From the NCBI GenBank assembly GCA_026874595.1, contig CM049316.1:76952676-77016675 (forward strand): a stretch of 64,000 nucleotides of DNA, read 5' to 3'. The position numbers and the translations under genes were made by a program. Positions 12,350 through 25,870 of the stretch are shown one piece after another. This stretch comes from Sipunculus nudus. Taxonomy: Eukaryota > Annelida > Sipuncula > Golfingiida > Sipunculidae. The notes beneath the pieces were generated by a model. That model saw only the letters and a list, made by a program, of their open reading frames with translations, was not told where the DNA came from and made no database searches. How positions within the stretch are numbered: position 1 is the first letter of the stretch; each line of letters opens with the position of its first letter.

Positions 12350-15300
12350 ACCCAACCTGTATGAAATAAAGTAAACACCTCAAACCTACCCAACCTGTAT
12401 GAAGTAAAGTAAACACCTCAAACCTACCCAACCTGTATGAAGTAAAGTAAACACCTCAAACCTACCCAACCTGTATGAAGTAAAGTAAACACCTAAAACC
12501 TACCCAACCTGTATGAAATAAAGTAAACACCTAAAACCTACCCAACCTGTATGAAGTAAAGTAAACACCTAAAACCTACCCAACCTGTATGAAGTAAAGT
12601 AAACACCTCAAACCTACCCAACCTGTATGAAGTAAAGTAAACACCTCAAACCTACCCAACCTGTATGAAGTAAAGTAAACACCTCAAACATACCCAACCT
12701 GTATGAAATAAAGTAAACACCTCAAACCTACCCAACCTGTATGAAGTAAAGTAAACACCTAAAACCTACCCAACCTGTATGAAGTAAAGTAAACACCTCA
12801 AACCTACCCAACCTGTATGAAGTAAAGTAAACACCTCAAACCTACCCAACCTGTATGAAGTAAAGTAAACACCTCAAACCTACCCAACCTGTATGAAGTA
12901 AAGTAAACACCTAAAACCTACCCAACCTGTATGAAGTAAAGTAAACACCTAAAACCTACCCAACCTGTATGAAATAAAGTAAACACCTCAAACCTACCCA
13001 ACCTGTATGAAGTAAAGTAAACACCTCAAACCTACCCAACCTGTATGAAGTAAAGTAAACACCTCAAACCTACCCAACCTGTATGAAGTAAAGTAAACAC
13101 CTAAAACCTACCCAACCTGTATGAAGTAAAGTAAACACCTCAAACCTACCCAACCTGTATGAAATAAAGTAAACACCTAAAACCTACCCAACCTGTATGA
13201 AGTAAAGTAAACACCTCAAACCTACCCAACCTGTATGAAGTAAAGTAAACACCTAAAACCTACCCAACCTGTATGAAGTAAAGTAAACACCTCAAACCTA
13301 CCCAACCTGTATGAAGTAAAGTAAACACCTAAAACCTACCCAACCTGTATGAAGTAAAGTAAACACCTCAAACCTACCCAACCTGTATGAAGTAAAGTAA
13401 ACACCTCAAACCTACCCAACCTGTATGAAGTAAAGTAAACACCTCAAACCTACCCAACCTGTATGAAGTAAAGTAAACACCTCAAACCTACCCAACCTGT
13501 ATGAAGTAAAGTAAACACCTCAAACCTACCCAACCTGTATGAAATAAAGTAAACACCTAAAACCTACCCAACCTGTATGAAGTAAAGTAAACACCTAAAA
13601 CCTACCCAACCTGTATGAAATAAAGTAAACACCTCAAACCTACCCAACCTGTATGAAGTAAAGTAAACACCTCAAACCTACCCAACCTGTATGAAGTAAA
13701 GTAAACACCTAAAACCTACCCAACCTGTATGAAGTAAAGTAAACACCTCAAACCTACCCAACCTGTATGAAGTAAAGTAAACACCTCAAACCTACCCAAC
13801 CTGTATGAAATAAAGTAAACACCTAAAACCTACCCAACCTGTATGAAGTAAAGTAAACACCTCAAACCTACCCAACCTGTATGAAGTAAAGTAAACACCT
13901 CAAACCTACCCAACCTGTATGAAATAAAGTAAACACCTAAAACCTACCCAACCTGTATGAAGTAAAGTAAACACCTAAAACCTACCCAACCTGTATGAAA
14001 TAAAGTAAACACCTCAAACCTACCCAACCTGTATGAAATAAAGTAAACACCTAAAACCTACCCAACCTGTATGAAGTAAAGTAAACACCTCAAACCTACC
14101 CAACCTGTATGAAGTAAAGTAAACACCTCAAACCTACCCAACCTGTATGAAGTAAAGTAAACACCTCAAACCTACCCAACCTGTATGAAATAAAGTAAAC
14201 ACCTAAAACCTACCCAACCTGTATGAAGTAAAGTAAACACCTAAAACCTACCCAACCTGTATGAAGTAAAGTAAACACCTCAAACCTACCCAACCTGTAT
14301 GAAGTAAAGTAAACACTTAAAACCTACCCAACCTGTATGAAATAGAGTAAACACCTCAAACCTACCCAACCTGTATGAAGTAAAGTAAACACCTCAAACC
14401 TACCCAACCTGTATGAAGTAAAGTAAACACCTCAAACCTACCCAACCTGTATGAAGTAAAGTAAACACCTCAAACCTACCCAACCTGTATGAAATAAAGT
14501 AAACACCTCAAACCTACCCAACCTGTATGAAGTAAAGTAAACACCTCAAACCTACCCAACCTGTATGAAGTAAAGTAAACACCTAAAACCTACCCAACCT
14601 GTATGAAGTAAAGTAAACACCTAAAACCTACCCAACCTGTATGAAGTAAAGTAAACACCTAAAACCTACCCAACCTGTATGAAGTAAAGTAAACACCTCA
14701 AACCTACCCAACCTGTATGAAGTAAAGTAAACACCTCAAACCTACCCAACCTGTATGAAATAAAGTAAACACCTAAAACCTACCCAACCTGTATGAAGTA
14801 AAGTAAACACCTAAAACCTACCCAACCTGTATGAAGTAAAGTAAACACCTAAAACCTACCCAACCTGTATGAAGTAAAGTAAACACCTAAAACCTACCCA
14901 ACCTGTATGAAGTAAAGTAAACACCTCAAACCTACCCAACCTGTATGAAGTAAAGTAAACACCTCAAACCTACCCAACCTGTATGAAGTAAAGTAAACAC
15001 CTCAAACCTACCCAACCTGTATGAAGTAAAGTAAACACCTCAAACCTACCCAACCTGTATGAAATAAAGTAAACACCTCAAACCTACCCAACCTGTATGA
15101 AGTAAAGTAAACACCTCAAACCTACCCAACCTGTATGAAGTAAAGTAAACACCTCAAACCTACCCAACCTGTATGAAGTAAAGTAAACACCTCAAACCTA
15201 CCCAACCTGTATGAAATAAAGTAAACACCTCAAACCTACCCAACCTGTATGAAGTAAAGTAAACACCTCAAACCTACCCAACCTGTATGAAGTAAAGTAA

Positions 15301-16225
15301 ACACCTCAAACCTACCCAACCTGTATGAAGTAAAGTAAACACCTCAAACCTACCCAACCTGTATGAAGTAAAGTAAACACCTCAAACCTACCCAACCTGT
15401 ATGAAGTAAAGTAAACACCTCAAACCTACCCAACCTGTATGAAGTAAAGTAAACACCTCAAACCTACCCAACCTGTATGAAGTAAAGTAAACACCTCAAA
15501 CCTACCCAACCTGTATGAAGTAAAGTAAACACCTCAAACCTACCCAACCTGTATGAAGTAAAGTAAACACCTCAAACCTACCCAACCTGTATGAAGTAAA
15601 GTAAACACCTCAAACCTACCCAACCTGTATGAAGTAAAGTAAACACCTAAAACCTACCCAACCTGTATGAAGTAAAGTAAACACCTCAAACCTACCCAAC
15701 CTGTATGAAGTAAAGTAAACACCTCAAACCTACCCAACCTGTATGAAGTAAAGTAAACACCTCAAACCTACCCAACCTGTATGAAGTAAAGTAAACACCT
15801 CAAACCTACCCAACCTGTATGAAATAAAGTAAACACCTCAAACCTACCCAACCTGTATGAAATAAAGTAAACACCTCAAACCTACCCAACCTGTATGAAA
15901 TAAAGTAAACACCTAAAACCTACCCAACCTGTATGAAGTAAAGTAAACACCTCAAACCTACCCAACCTGTATGAAATAAAGTAAACACCTCAAACCTACC
16001 CAACCTGTATGAAGTAAAGTAAACACCTCAAACCTACCCAACCTGTATGAAGTAAAGTAAACACCTCAAACCTACCCAACCTGTATGAAGTAAAGTAAAC
16101 ACCTCAAACCTACCCAACCTGTATGAAGTAAAGTAAACACCTCAAACCTACCCAACCTGTATGAAGTAAAGTAAGCACCTCAAACCTACCCTACCTGTAT
16201 GAAATAAAGTAAACACCTCAAACCT
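12350..16225 (+). repeat. Copy of A array 1 inside A array 2
   Basis: The variant code from 12,350 repeats that of 153-3,838. The ten-monomer run ending just after the CATACCC marker (490 and 12,687) is identical. The CACTTA marker recurs (1,775 and 14,314), as does the run after it. The AC-AC-AA-GC-AC run recurs (3,434 and 15,821), and so does ACCCTACCTG (3,801 and 16,188). The offset moves from 12,197 to 12,539 to 12,387, so the copies differ by gains and losses of nine and four whole monomers. Confidence 0.8.
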
Positions 16226-19200
16226 ACCCAACCTGTATGAAGTAAAGTAAACACCTCAAACCTACCCAACCTGTATGAAGTAAAGTAAACACCTCAAACC
16301 TACCCAACCTGTATGAAGTAAAGTAAACACCTCAAACCTACCCAACCTGTATGAAGTAAAGTAAACACCTCAAACCTACCCAACCTGTATGAAATAAAGT
16401 AAACACCTCAAACCTACCCAACCTGTATGAAGTAAAGTAAACACCTCAAACCTACCCAACCTGTATGAAGTAAAGTAAACACCTCAAACCTACCCAACCT
16501 GTATGAAATAAAGTAAACACCTCAAACCTACCCAACCTGTATGAAGTAAAGTAAACACCTCAAACCTACCCAACCTGTATGAAATAAAGTAAACACCTCA
16601 AACCTACCCAACCTGTATGAAGTAAAGTAAACACCTCAAACCTACCCAACCTGTATGAAGTAAAGTAAACACCTCAAACCTACCCAACCTGTATGAAGTA
16701 AAGTAAACACCTCAAACCTACCCAACCTGTATGAAGTAAAGTAAACACCTCAAACCTACCCAACCTGTATGAAATAAAGTAAACACCTCAAACCTACCCA
16801 ACCTGTATGAAGTAAAGTAAACACCTCAAACCTACCCAACCTGTATGAAGTAAAGTAAACACCTCAAACCTACCCAACCTGTATGAAATAAAGTAAACAC
16901 CTCAAACCTACCCAACCTGTATGAAGTAAAGTAAACACCTCAAACCTACCCAACCTGTATGAAATAAAGTAAACACCTCAAACCTACCCAACCTGTATGA
17001 AGTAAAGTAAACACCTCAAACCTACCCAACCTGTATGAAGTAAAGTAAACACCTCAAACCTACCCAACCTGTATGAAATAAAGTAAACACCTCAAACCTA
17101 CCCAACCTGTATGAAGTAAAGTAAACACCTCAAACCTACCCAACCTGTATGAAATAAAGTAAACACCTCAAACCTACCCAACCTGTATGAAGTAAAGTAA
17201 ACACCTCAAACCTACCCAACCTGTATGAAGTAAAGTAAACACCTCAAACCTACCCAACCTGTATGAAGTAAAGTAAACACCTCAAACCTACCCAACCTGT
17301 ATGAAATAAAGTAAACACCTCAAACCTACCCAACCTGTATGAAGTAAAGTAAACACCTCAAACCTACCCAACCTGTATGAAATAAAGTAAACACCTCAAA
17401 CCTACCCAACCTGTATGAAATAAAGTAAACACCTCAAACCTACCCAACCTGTATGAAATAAAGTAAACACCTCAAACCTACCCAACCTGTATGAAGTAAA
17501 GTAAACACCTCAAACCTACCCAACCTGTATGAAATAAAGTAAACACCTCAAACCTACCCAACTTGTATGAAGTAAAGTAAACACCTCAAACCTACCCAAC
17601 CTGTATGAAATAAAGTAAACACCTCAAACCTACCCAACCTGTATGAAATAAAGTAAACACCTCAAACCTACCCAACCTGTATAAAGTAAAGTAAACACCT
17701 AAAACCTACCCAACCTGTATGAAGTAAAGTAAACACCTCAAACCTACCCAACCTGTATGAAGTAAAGTAAACACCTCAAACCTACCCAACCTGTATGAAG
17801 TAAAGTAAACACCTCAAACCTACCCAACCTGTATGAAGTAAAGTAAACACCTCAAACCTACCCAACCTGTATGAAGTAAAGTAAACACCTCAAACCTACC
17901 CAACCTGTATGAAGTAAAGTAAACACCTCAAACCTACCCAACCTGTATGAAGTAAAGTAAACACCTCAAACCTACCCAACCTGTATGAAGTAAAGTAAAC
18001 ACCTCAAACCTACCCAACCTGTATGAAGTAAAGTAAACACCTCAAACCTACCCAACCTGTATGAAGTAAAGTAAACACCTCAAACCTACCCAACCTGTAT
18101 GAAGTAAAGTAAACACCTCAAACCTACCCAACCTGTATGAAGTAAAGTAAACACCTCAAACCTACCCAACCTGTATGAAGTAAAGTAAACACCTCAAACC
18201 TACCCAACCTGTATGAAGTAAAGTAAACACCTCAAACCTACCCAACCTGTATGAAGTAAAGTAAACACCTCAAACCTACCCAACCTGGATGAAGTAAAGT
18301 AAACACCTCAAACCTACCCAACCTGTATGAAGTAAAGTAAACACCTAAAACCTACCCAACCTGTATGAAGTAAAGTAAACACCTCAAACCTACCCAACCT
18401 GTATGAAGTAAAGTAAACACCTAAAACCTACCCAACCTGTATGAAGTAAAGTAAACACCTCAAACCTACCCAACCTGTATGAAATAAAGTAAACACCTCA
18501 AACCTACCCAACCTGTATGAAGTAAAGTAAACACCTAAAACCTACCCAACCTGTATGAAGTAAAGTAAACACCTCAAACCTACCCAACCTGTATGAAGTA
18601 AAGTAAACACCTCAAACCTACCCAACCTGTATGAAGTAAAGTAAACACCTCAAACCTACCCAACCTGTATGAAGTAAAGTAAACACCTCAAACCTACCCA
18701 ACCTGTATGAAATAAAGTAAACACCTCAAACCTACCCAACCTGTATGAAGTAAAGTAAACACCTAAAACCTACCCAACCTGTATGAAGTAAAGTAAACAC
18801 CTCAAACCTACCCAACCTGTATGAAGTAAAGTAAACACCTCAAACCTACCCAACCTGTATGAAGTAAAGTAAACACCTCAAACCTACCCAACCTGTATGA
18901 AGTAAAGTAAACACCTCAAACCTACCCAACTTGTATGAAATAAAGTAAACACCTCAAACCTACCCAACCTGTATGAAGTAAAGTAAACACCTAAAACCTA
19001 CCCAACCTGTATGAAGTAAAGTAAACACCTCAAACCTACCCAACCTGTATGAAATAAAGTAAACACCTCAAACCTACCCAACCTGTATGAAGTAAAGTAA
19101 ACACCTCAAACCTACCCAACCTGTATGAAGTAAAGTAAACACCTCAAACCTACCCAACCTGTATGAAATAAAGTAAACACCTCAAACCTACCCAACCTGT

Positions 19201-20861
19201 ATGAAGTAAAGTAAACACCTCAAACCTACCCAACCTGTATGAAATAAAGTAAACACCTAAAACCTACCCAACCTGTATAAAGTAAAGTAAACACCTCAAA
19301 CCTACCCAACCTGTATGAAATAAAGTAAACACCTCAAACCTACCCAACCTGTATGAAGTAAAGTAAACACCTCAAACCTACCCAACCTGTATGAAATAAA
19401 GTAAACACCTAAAACCTACCCAACCTGTATAAAGTAAAGTAAACACCTCAAACCTACCCAACCTGTATGAAATAAAGTAAACACCTCAAACCTACCCAAC
19501 CTGTATAAAGTAAAGTAAACACCTAAAACCTACCCAACCTGTATGAAGTAAAGTAAACACCTAAAACCTACCCAACCTGTATAAAGTAAAGTAAACACCT
19601 CAAACCTACCCAACCTGTATGAAGTAAAGTAAACACCTCAAACCTACCCAACCTGTATGAAGTAAAGTAAACACCTCAAACCTACCCAACCGGTATGAAG
19701 TAAAGTAAACACCTCAAACCTACCCAACCTGTATAAAGTAAAGTAAACACCTAAAACCTACCCAACCTGTATGAAGTAAAGTAAACACCTCAAACCTACC
19801 CAACCTGTATGAAGTAAAGTAAACACCTCAAACCTACCCAACCTGTATGAAGTAAAGTAAACACCTAAAACCTACCCAACCTGTATGAAGTAAAGTAAAC
19901 ACCTCAAACCTACCCAACCTGTATGAAGTAAAGTAAACACCTCAAACCTACCCAACCTGTATGAAGTAAAGTAAACACCTAAAACCTACCCAACCTGTAT
20001 GAAGTAAAGTAAACACCTCAAACCTACCCAACCTGTATAAAGTAAAGTAAACACCTAAAACCTACCCAACCTGTATGAAGTAAAGTAAACACCTCAAACC
20101 TACCCAACCTGTATGAAATAAAGTAAACACCTAAAACCTACCCAACCTGTATGAAGTAAAGTAAACACCTCAAACCTACCCAACCTGTATGAAGTAAAGT
20201 AAACACCTCAAACCTACCCAACCTGTATGAAGTAAAGTAAACACCTCAAACCTACCCAACCTGTATGAAGTAAAGTAAACACCTCAAACCTACCCAACCT
20301 GTATGAAGTAAAGTAAACACCTCAAACCTACCCAACCTGTATGAAGTAAAGTAAACACCTCAAACCTACCCAACCTGTATGAAGTAAAGTAAACACCTCA
20401 AACCTACCCAACCTGTATGAAGTAAAGTAAACACCTAAAACCTACCCAACCTGTTTGAAGTAAAGTAAACACCTCAAACCTACCCAACCTGTATGAAATA
20501 AAGTAAACACCTCAAACCTACCCAACCTGTATGAAGTAAAGTAAACACCTCAAACCTACCCAACCTGTTTGAAGTAAAGTAAACACCTCAAACCTACCCA
20601 ACCTGTATGAAGTAAAGTAAACACCTCAAACCTACCCAACCTGTATAAAGTAAAGTAAACACCTAAAACCTACCCAACCTGTTTGAAGTAAAGTAAACAC
20701 CTCAAACCTACCCAACCTGTATGAAGTAAAGTAAACACCTCAAACCTACCCAACCTGTATGAAGTAAAGTAAACACCTCAAACCTACCCAACCTGTATGA
20801 AGTAAAGTAAACACCTCAAACCTACCCAACCTGTATGAAGTAAAGTAAACACCTCAAACCT
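16226..20861 (+). repeat. A array 2, tail
   Basis: These are type A monomers in register. Position 32 is nearly always C in the left part, then both states return after about 17,700. Scattered private variants include GTATAAAGTAAAG (several between 17,690 and 20,650), CCGGTATGAAG near 19,690 and GTTTGAAG at about 20,454, 20,568 and 20,683. No HOR longer than the 190-bp unit was resolved by eye. Confidence 0.9.
16378..17327 (+). repeat. 190-bp five-monomer mini-HOR
   Basis: GAAATAAAG monomers recur at 16,391, 16,581, 16,771, 16,961 and 17,151, exactly 190 bp (five monomers) apart. The position-17 code reads AGGAG, AGGGG, AGGAG, AGGAG, AGGGA-like, so the units are near-identical with single-site differences. 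Confidence 0.65.
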
Positions 20862-20899
20862 ACCCAACCTGTATCCAGTACAGTACACACCTCAACCCT
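20862..20899 (+). repeat. Chimeric A-to-B junction monomer
   Basis: The start is type A (ACCCAACCTG) and the rest is type B (TATCCAGTACAGTACAC). The switch lies between monomer positions 6 and 14, about 20,868-20,875, and the 38-bp phase is unbroken. Confidence 0.85.
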
Positions 20900-22210
20900 A
20901 CCCAGCCTTTATCCAGTACAGAACACAGCTCAACCCTACCCAGCCTGTATCCAGTACAGTATACACCTCCACCCTACCTGGTCTGTATCCAGTACAGTAC
21001 ACCCCTCAACCCTACCCAGCCTATATCCAGTACAGTACACACCCCAAACCCTACCCAGCCTGTATCCAGTACAGTACACACCTCAACCCTACCTAGTCTG
21101 TATCCAGTACAATACACCCCTACTGGACCTGTATCATGTATAGTATACACCCCAACCCTACCCTTCCTGTAACCAGTACAGTACACCCCTCAACCCTACC
21201 TGGTCTGTATCCAGTACAGTACACCCCTCAACCCTACTGGACCTGTATCATGTACAGTACACACCTCAACCCTACCTGGTCTGTATCCAGTACAGTACAC
21301 CCCTCAACCCTACTTAGCCTGTATCCAGTACATTACACACCTCAACCCTACCTGGTCTGTATGCAGTACAGTACACACCCCAACCCTACCCAGCCTGTAA
21401 CCAGTAGAGTACACCCCTCAACCCTACCTGGTCTGTATCTAGTACAGTACACACCTCAACCCTACTGAGCCTGTATCCAGTACAGATCACACCTCATCCC
21501 TACCCAGCCTTTATCCAGTACAGTACACACCTCAACCCTACCCAGCCTTTATCCAGTAAAGTACAACCCTCAACCCTACCCAGCCTGTTTCCAGTACAAT
21601 ACACCTCAACCCTACTGAACCTGTATCAGGTACAGTACACACCTCAACCCTACTCAGCCTGTATCCAGTACAGTACACACCTCAACCCTACTCAGCCTGT
21701 ATCCAGCACAGTACACACCTCAACCCTACCTGGTCTGTATCCAGTACAGTACACACCTCAACCCTACCTGGCCTGTATCCAGTACAGTACACACCTCAAC
21801 CCTACTCAGCCTGTATCCAGTACAGTACACACCTCAACCCTACCCAGCCTGTATCCAGTACAGTACACCTCTCAACCCTATCCAGCCTGTATCCAGTACA
21901 GTATACCCCTCAACCCTACCCAGCCTGTATCCAGTACAGTACACACCTCAACCCTACCTGGTTTGTATCCAATACAGTACACACCTCAACCCTACTCAGC
22001 CTGTATCCAGTACAGTACACACCTCAAACCTACCTGGCCTGTATCCAGTACAGCACACCTCTCAACCCTACCCAGCCTGTACCCAGTACAGTACACCTCT
22101 CTACCCTACCTGGTCTGTATCCAGTACAGTACACCCCTCAACCCTACCCAGCCTATATCCAGTACAGTACACACCCCAAACCCTACCCAGCCTGTATCCA
22201 GTACAGTACA
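20900..22210 (+). repeat. Satellite B island 2
   Basis: About 1.3 kb of type B monomers. It opens with the leader order seen at 3,877. A segment marked CTAGTCTG, then TGGACCTGTATCATG, then CCTGTAACCAG follows, as at 28,492, 35,498 and 42,711. It closes with ACCTGGTCTG, CTATATCCAG and CCCCAAACCC just before insert U. It includes a 36-bp monomer near 21,600. The order suggests an abbreviated copy of the start of the B macro-unit. Confidence 0.9.
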
Positions 22211-22638
22211 TGCACCTGACAAGGGGGTTGTCAAGGTCAACATTGAGGGGCATGTTTTGTTATTAAGAATCCTCTGAAAGATGTATCAAATTTGAAAGTG
22301 GCTGCATAGTTTTAATTGGCAAACCATTAATTAGTAAAATTATGCATGTAGCAAATACAGACTGTTTTTTCTGTTGACACAGAAGTCTGTCAGTTGATAT
22401 CATATACAATAGATATTGATAGGAGTATGTAGATTAACATATACTGTCACGTATGACTGATAGCACAATTAGGGTTTCCTGCACAAATTTAGGTTTCTGT
22501 TTATAGACTTAGAATGTTTTCTGATTAAAAATCCACTATTACTGTTGCCTTAAGTAACACTTGGCCTGTAAAACTGAGGATTTTCTTTTAAACTATTGTT
22601 TTTTGAATACTGTTAACTTTTGAAAGACCTTTAAGTCT
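22211..22638. other. Non-satellite insert U, copy 2
   Basis: This second copy of the 428-bp insert is collinear with 4,056-4,483 at an offset of 18,155. Differences seen are TTAAGTAACAC instead of TTTAGTATCAC (two changes) and TTGAATACTG instead of TTGAGTACTG (one change). The identity continues through GTATAGTACAC on the right, after which copy 1 enters type A and this copy stays type B. Confidence 0.92.
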
Positions 22639-23320
22639 ACCAAGTCTGTATCCAGTACAGTGCACACCTCAAACCTACCCAGCTTTTATCCAGTATAGTA
22701 CACCCCTCAACCCTACCTGGTCTGTATCTAGTACAGTACACACCTCAACCCTACTGAGCCTGTATCCAGTACAGTACACACCTCATCCCTACCCAGCCTT
22801 TATCCAGTACAGTACACACCTCAACCCTACCCAGCCTTTATCCAGTAAAGTACAACCCTCAACCCTACCCAGCCTGTTTCCAGTACAATACACCTCAACC
22901 CTACTGAACCTGTATCAGGTACAGTACACACCTCAACCCTACTCAGCCTGTATCCAGTACAGTACACACCTCAACCCTACTCAGCCTGTATCCAGCACAG
23001 TACACACCTCAACCCTACCTGGTCTGTATCCAGCACAGTACACACCTCAACCCTACTCAGCCTGTATCCAGTACAGTACACACATCAACCCTACCTGGTC
23101 TGTATCCAGTACAGTACACCCCTAAACCCTACCCAGCCCGTATCCAGCACAGTACACACCTCAACCCTACTCAGCCTGTATCCAGTACAGTACACACCTC
23201 AACCCTACCTGGTCTGTATCCAGTACAGTACACCCCTAAACCCTACCCAGCCTGTATCCAGTACAGTACACCTCTCAACCCTTCCCAGCCTGTATCCAGT
23301 ACAGTACACACCTCAACCCT
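22639..23320 (+). repeat. Satellite B island 3
   Basis: About 18 type B monomers. The part from about 22,709 to 23,013 repeats 21,421-21,725 at an offset of 1,288 bp. It shares CTGAGCC, CTCATCCC, two AGCCTTTATCC monomers, GTAAAGTACAACC and the 36-bp CAATACACCTCAACC monomer. Confidence 0.88.
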
Positions 23321-23358
23321 ACTCAGCCTGTATCCAGCACAGTACACACCTCAAACCT
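23321..23358 (+). repeat. Chimeric B-to-A junction monomer
   Basis: The monomer is type B at positions 6 to 25 (CAGCCTGTATCCAGCACAG) but type A at position 35 (CTCAAACCT). The next monomer at 23,359 is fully type A in the same 38-bp phase. Confidence 0.75.
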
Positions 23359-25060
23359 ACCCAACCTGTATGAAATAAAGTAAACACCTAAAACCTACCC
23401 AACCTGTATGAAGTAAAGTAAACACCTAAAACCTACCCAACCTGTATGAAGTAAAGTAAACACCTAAAACCTACCCAACCTGTATGAAATAAAGTAAACA
23501 CCTCAAACCTACCCAACCTGTATGAAGTAAAGTAAACACCTCAAACCTACCCAACCTGTATGAAGTAAAGTAAACACCTCAAACCTACCCAACCTGTATG
23601 AAGTAAAGTAAACACCTCAAACCTACCCAACCTGTATGAAGTAAAGTAAACACCTAAAACCTACCCAACCTGTATGAAGTAAAGTAAACACCTCAAACCT
23701 ACCCAACCTGTATGAAGTAAAGTAAACACCTCAAACCTACCCAACCTGTATGAAGTAAAGTAAACACCTCAAACCTACCCAACCTGTATGAAATAAAGTA
23801 AACACCTCAAACCTACCCAACCTGTATGAAATAAAGTAAACACCTCAAACCTACCCAACCTGTATGAAGTAAAGTAAACACCTCAAACCTACCCAACCTG
23901 TATGAAGTAAAGTAAACACCTCAAACCTACCCAACCTGTATGAAGTAAAGTAAACACCTCAAACCTACCCAACCTGTATGAAGTAAAGTAAACACCTCAA
24001 ACCTACCCAACCTGTATGAAGTAAAGTAAACACCTAAAACCTACCCAACCTGTATGAAGTAAAGTAAACACCTCAAACCTACCCAACCTGTATGAAGAAA
24101 AGTAAACACCTCAAACCTACCCAACCTGTATGAAGTAAAGTAAACACCTCAAACCTACCCAACCTGTATGAAGTAAAGTAAACACCTCAAACCTACCCTA
24201 CCTGTTTGAAGTAAAGTAAACACCTCAAACCTACCAAACCTGTATGAAATAAAGTAAACACCTCAAACCTACCCAACCTGTATGAAATAAAGTAAACACC
24301 TCAAACCTACCCAACCTGTACGAAGTAAAGTAAACACCTAAAACCTACCCAACCTGTATGAAGTAAAGTAAACACCTCAAACCTACCCAACCTGTATGAA
24401 GTAAAGTAAACACCTCAAACCTACCCAACCTGTATGAAGTAAAGTAAACACCTCAAACCTACCCAACCTGTATGAAGTAAAGTAAACACCTCAAACCTAC
24501 CCAACCTGTATGAAGTAAAGTAAACACCTCAAACCTACCCAACCTGTATGAAATAAAGTAAACATCTCAAACCTACCCAACCTGTATGAAGTAAAGTAAA
24601 CACCTAAAACCTACCCAACCTGTATGAAGTAAAGTAAACACCTCAAACCTACCCAACCTGTATGAAGTAAAGTAAACACCTCAAACCTACCCAACCTGTA
24701 TGAAGTAAAGTAAACACCTCAAACCTACCCAACCTGTATAAAGTAAAGTAAACACCTCAAACCTACCCAACCTGTATGAAGTAAAGTAAACACCTCAAAC
24801 CTACCCAACCTGTATGAAGTAAAGTAAACACCTCAAACCTACCCTACCTGTTTGAAGTAAAGTAAACACCTCAAACCTACCCAACCTGTATGAAATAAAG
24901 TAAACACCTCAAACCTACCCAACCTGTATGAAGTAAAGTAAACACCTCAAACCTACCCAACCTGTATAAAGTAAAGTAAACACCTCAAACCTACCAAACC
25001 TGTATGAAGTAAAGTAAACACCTCAAACCTACCCAACCTGTATGAAATAAAGTAAACACC

Positions 25061-25870
25061 TCAAACCTACCCAACCTGTATGAAGTAAAGTAAACACCTC
25101 AAACCTACCCAACCTGTATGAAGTAAAGTAAACACCTCAAACCTACCCAACCTGTATGAAGTAAAGTAAACACCTCAAACCTACCCAACCTGTATGAAAT
25201 AAAGTAAACACCTCAAACCTACCCAACCTGTATGAAGTAAAGTAAACACCTAAAACCTACCCAACCTGTATGAAGTAAAGTAAACACCTCAAACCTACCC
25301 AACCTGTATGAAGTAAAGTAAACACCTCAAACCTACCCAACCTGTATGAAGTAAAGTAAACACCTCAAACCTACCCAACCTGTATGAAATAAAGTAAACA
25401 CCTCAAACCTACCCAACCTGTATGAAATAAAGTAAACACCTCAAACCTACCCAACCTGTATGAAGTAAAGTAAACACCTCAAACCTACCCAACCTGTATG
25501 AAGTAAAGTAAACACCTCAAACCTACCCAACCTGTATGAAATAAAGTAAACACCTCAAACCTACCCAACCTGTATGAAATAAAGTAAACACCTCAAACCT
25601 ACCCAACCTGTATGAAATAAAGTAAACACCTCAAACCTACCCAACCTGTATGAAGTAAAGTAAACACCTCAAACCTACCCAACCTGTATGAAGTAAAGTA
25701 AACACCTAAAACCTACCCAACCTGTATGAAGTAAAGTAAACACCTCAAACCTACCCAACCTGTATGAAGTAAAGTAAACACCTCAAACCTACCCAACCTG
25801 TATGAAATAAAGTAAACACCTCAAACCTACCCAACCTGTATGAAGTAAAGTAAACACCTCAAACCTACCC
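25061..25870 (+). repeat. A array 3 internal duplicate, left copy
   Basis: This block matches 27,341-28,150 at an offset of 2,280 bp (60 monomers). Most of 25,261-25,860 is identical line by line. Differences seen are CTAAAACC versus CTCAAACC near 25,251 and AACCTAC versus CCCTAC near 25,141. Confidence 0.75.

Larger units (their letters stand above)
4560..20861 (+). repeat. Satellite A array 2 (429 monomers)
   Basis: This array covers 16,302 bp, exactly 429 type A monomers, with starts at multiples of 38 and no register-breaking indel at the points checked. Internally it falls into a head (4,560-5,737) with a seven-monomer duplication marked by CAACCCT at 5,161 and 5,427, a 2,394-bp HOR block (5,738-12,349), a block shared with array 1 (12,350-16,225), and a tail (16,226-20,861). 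There is no coding potential on the + strand. Confidence 0.96.
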
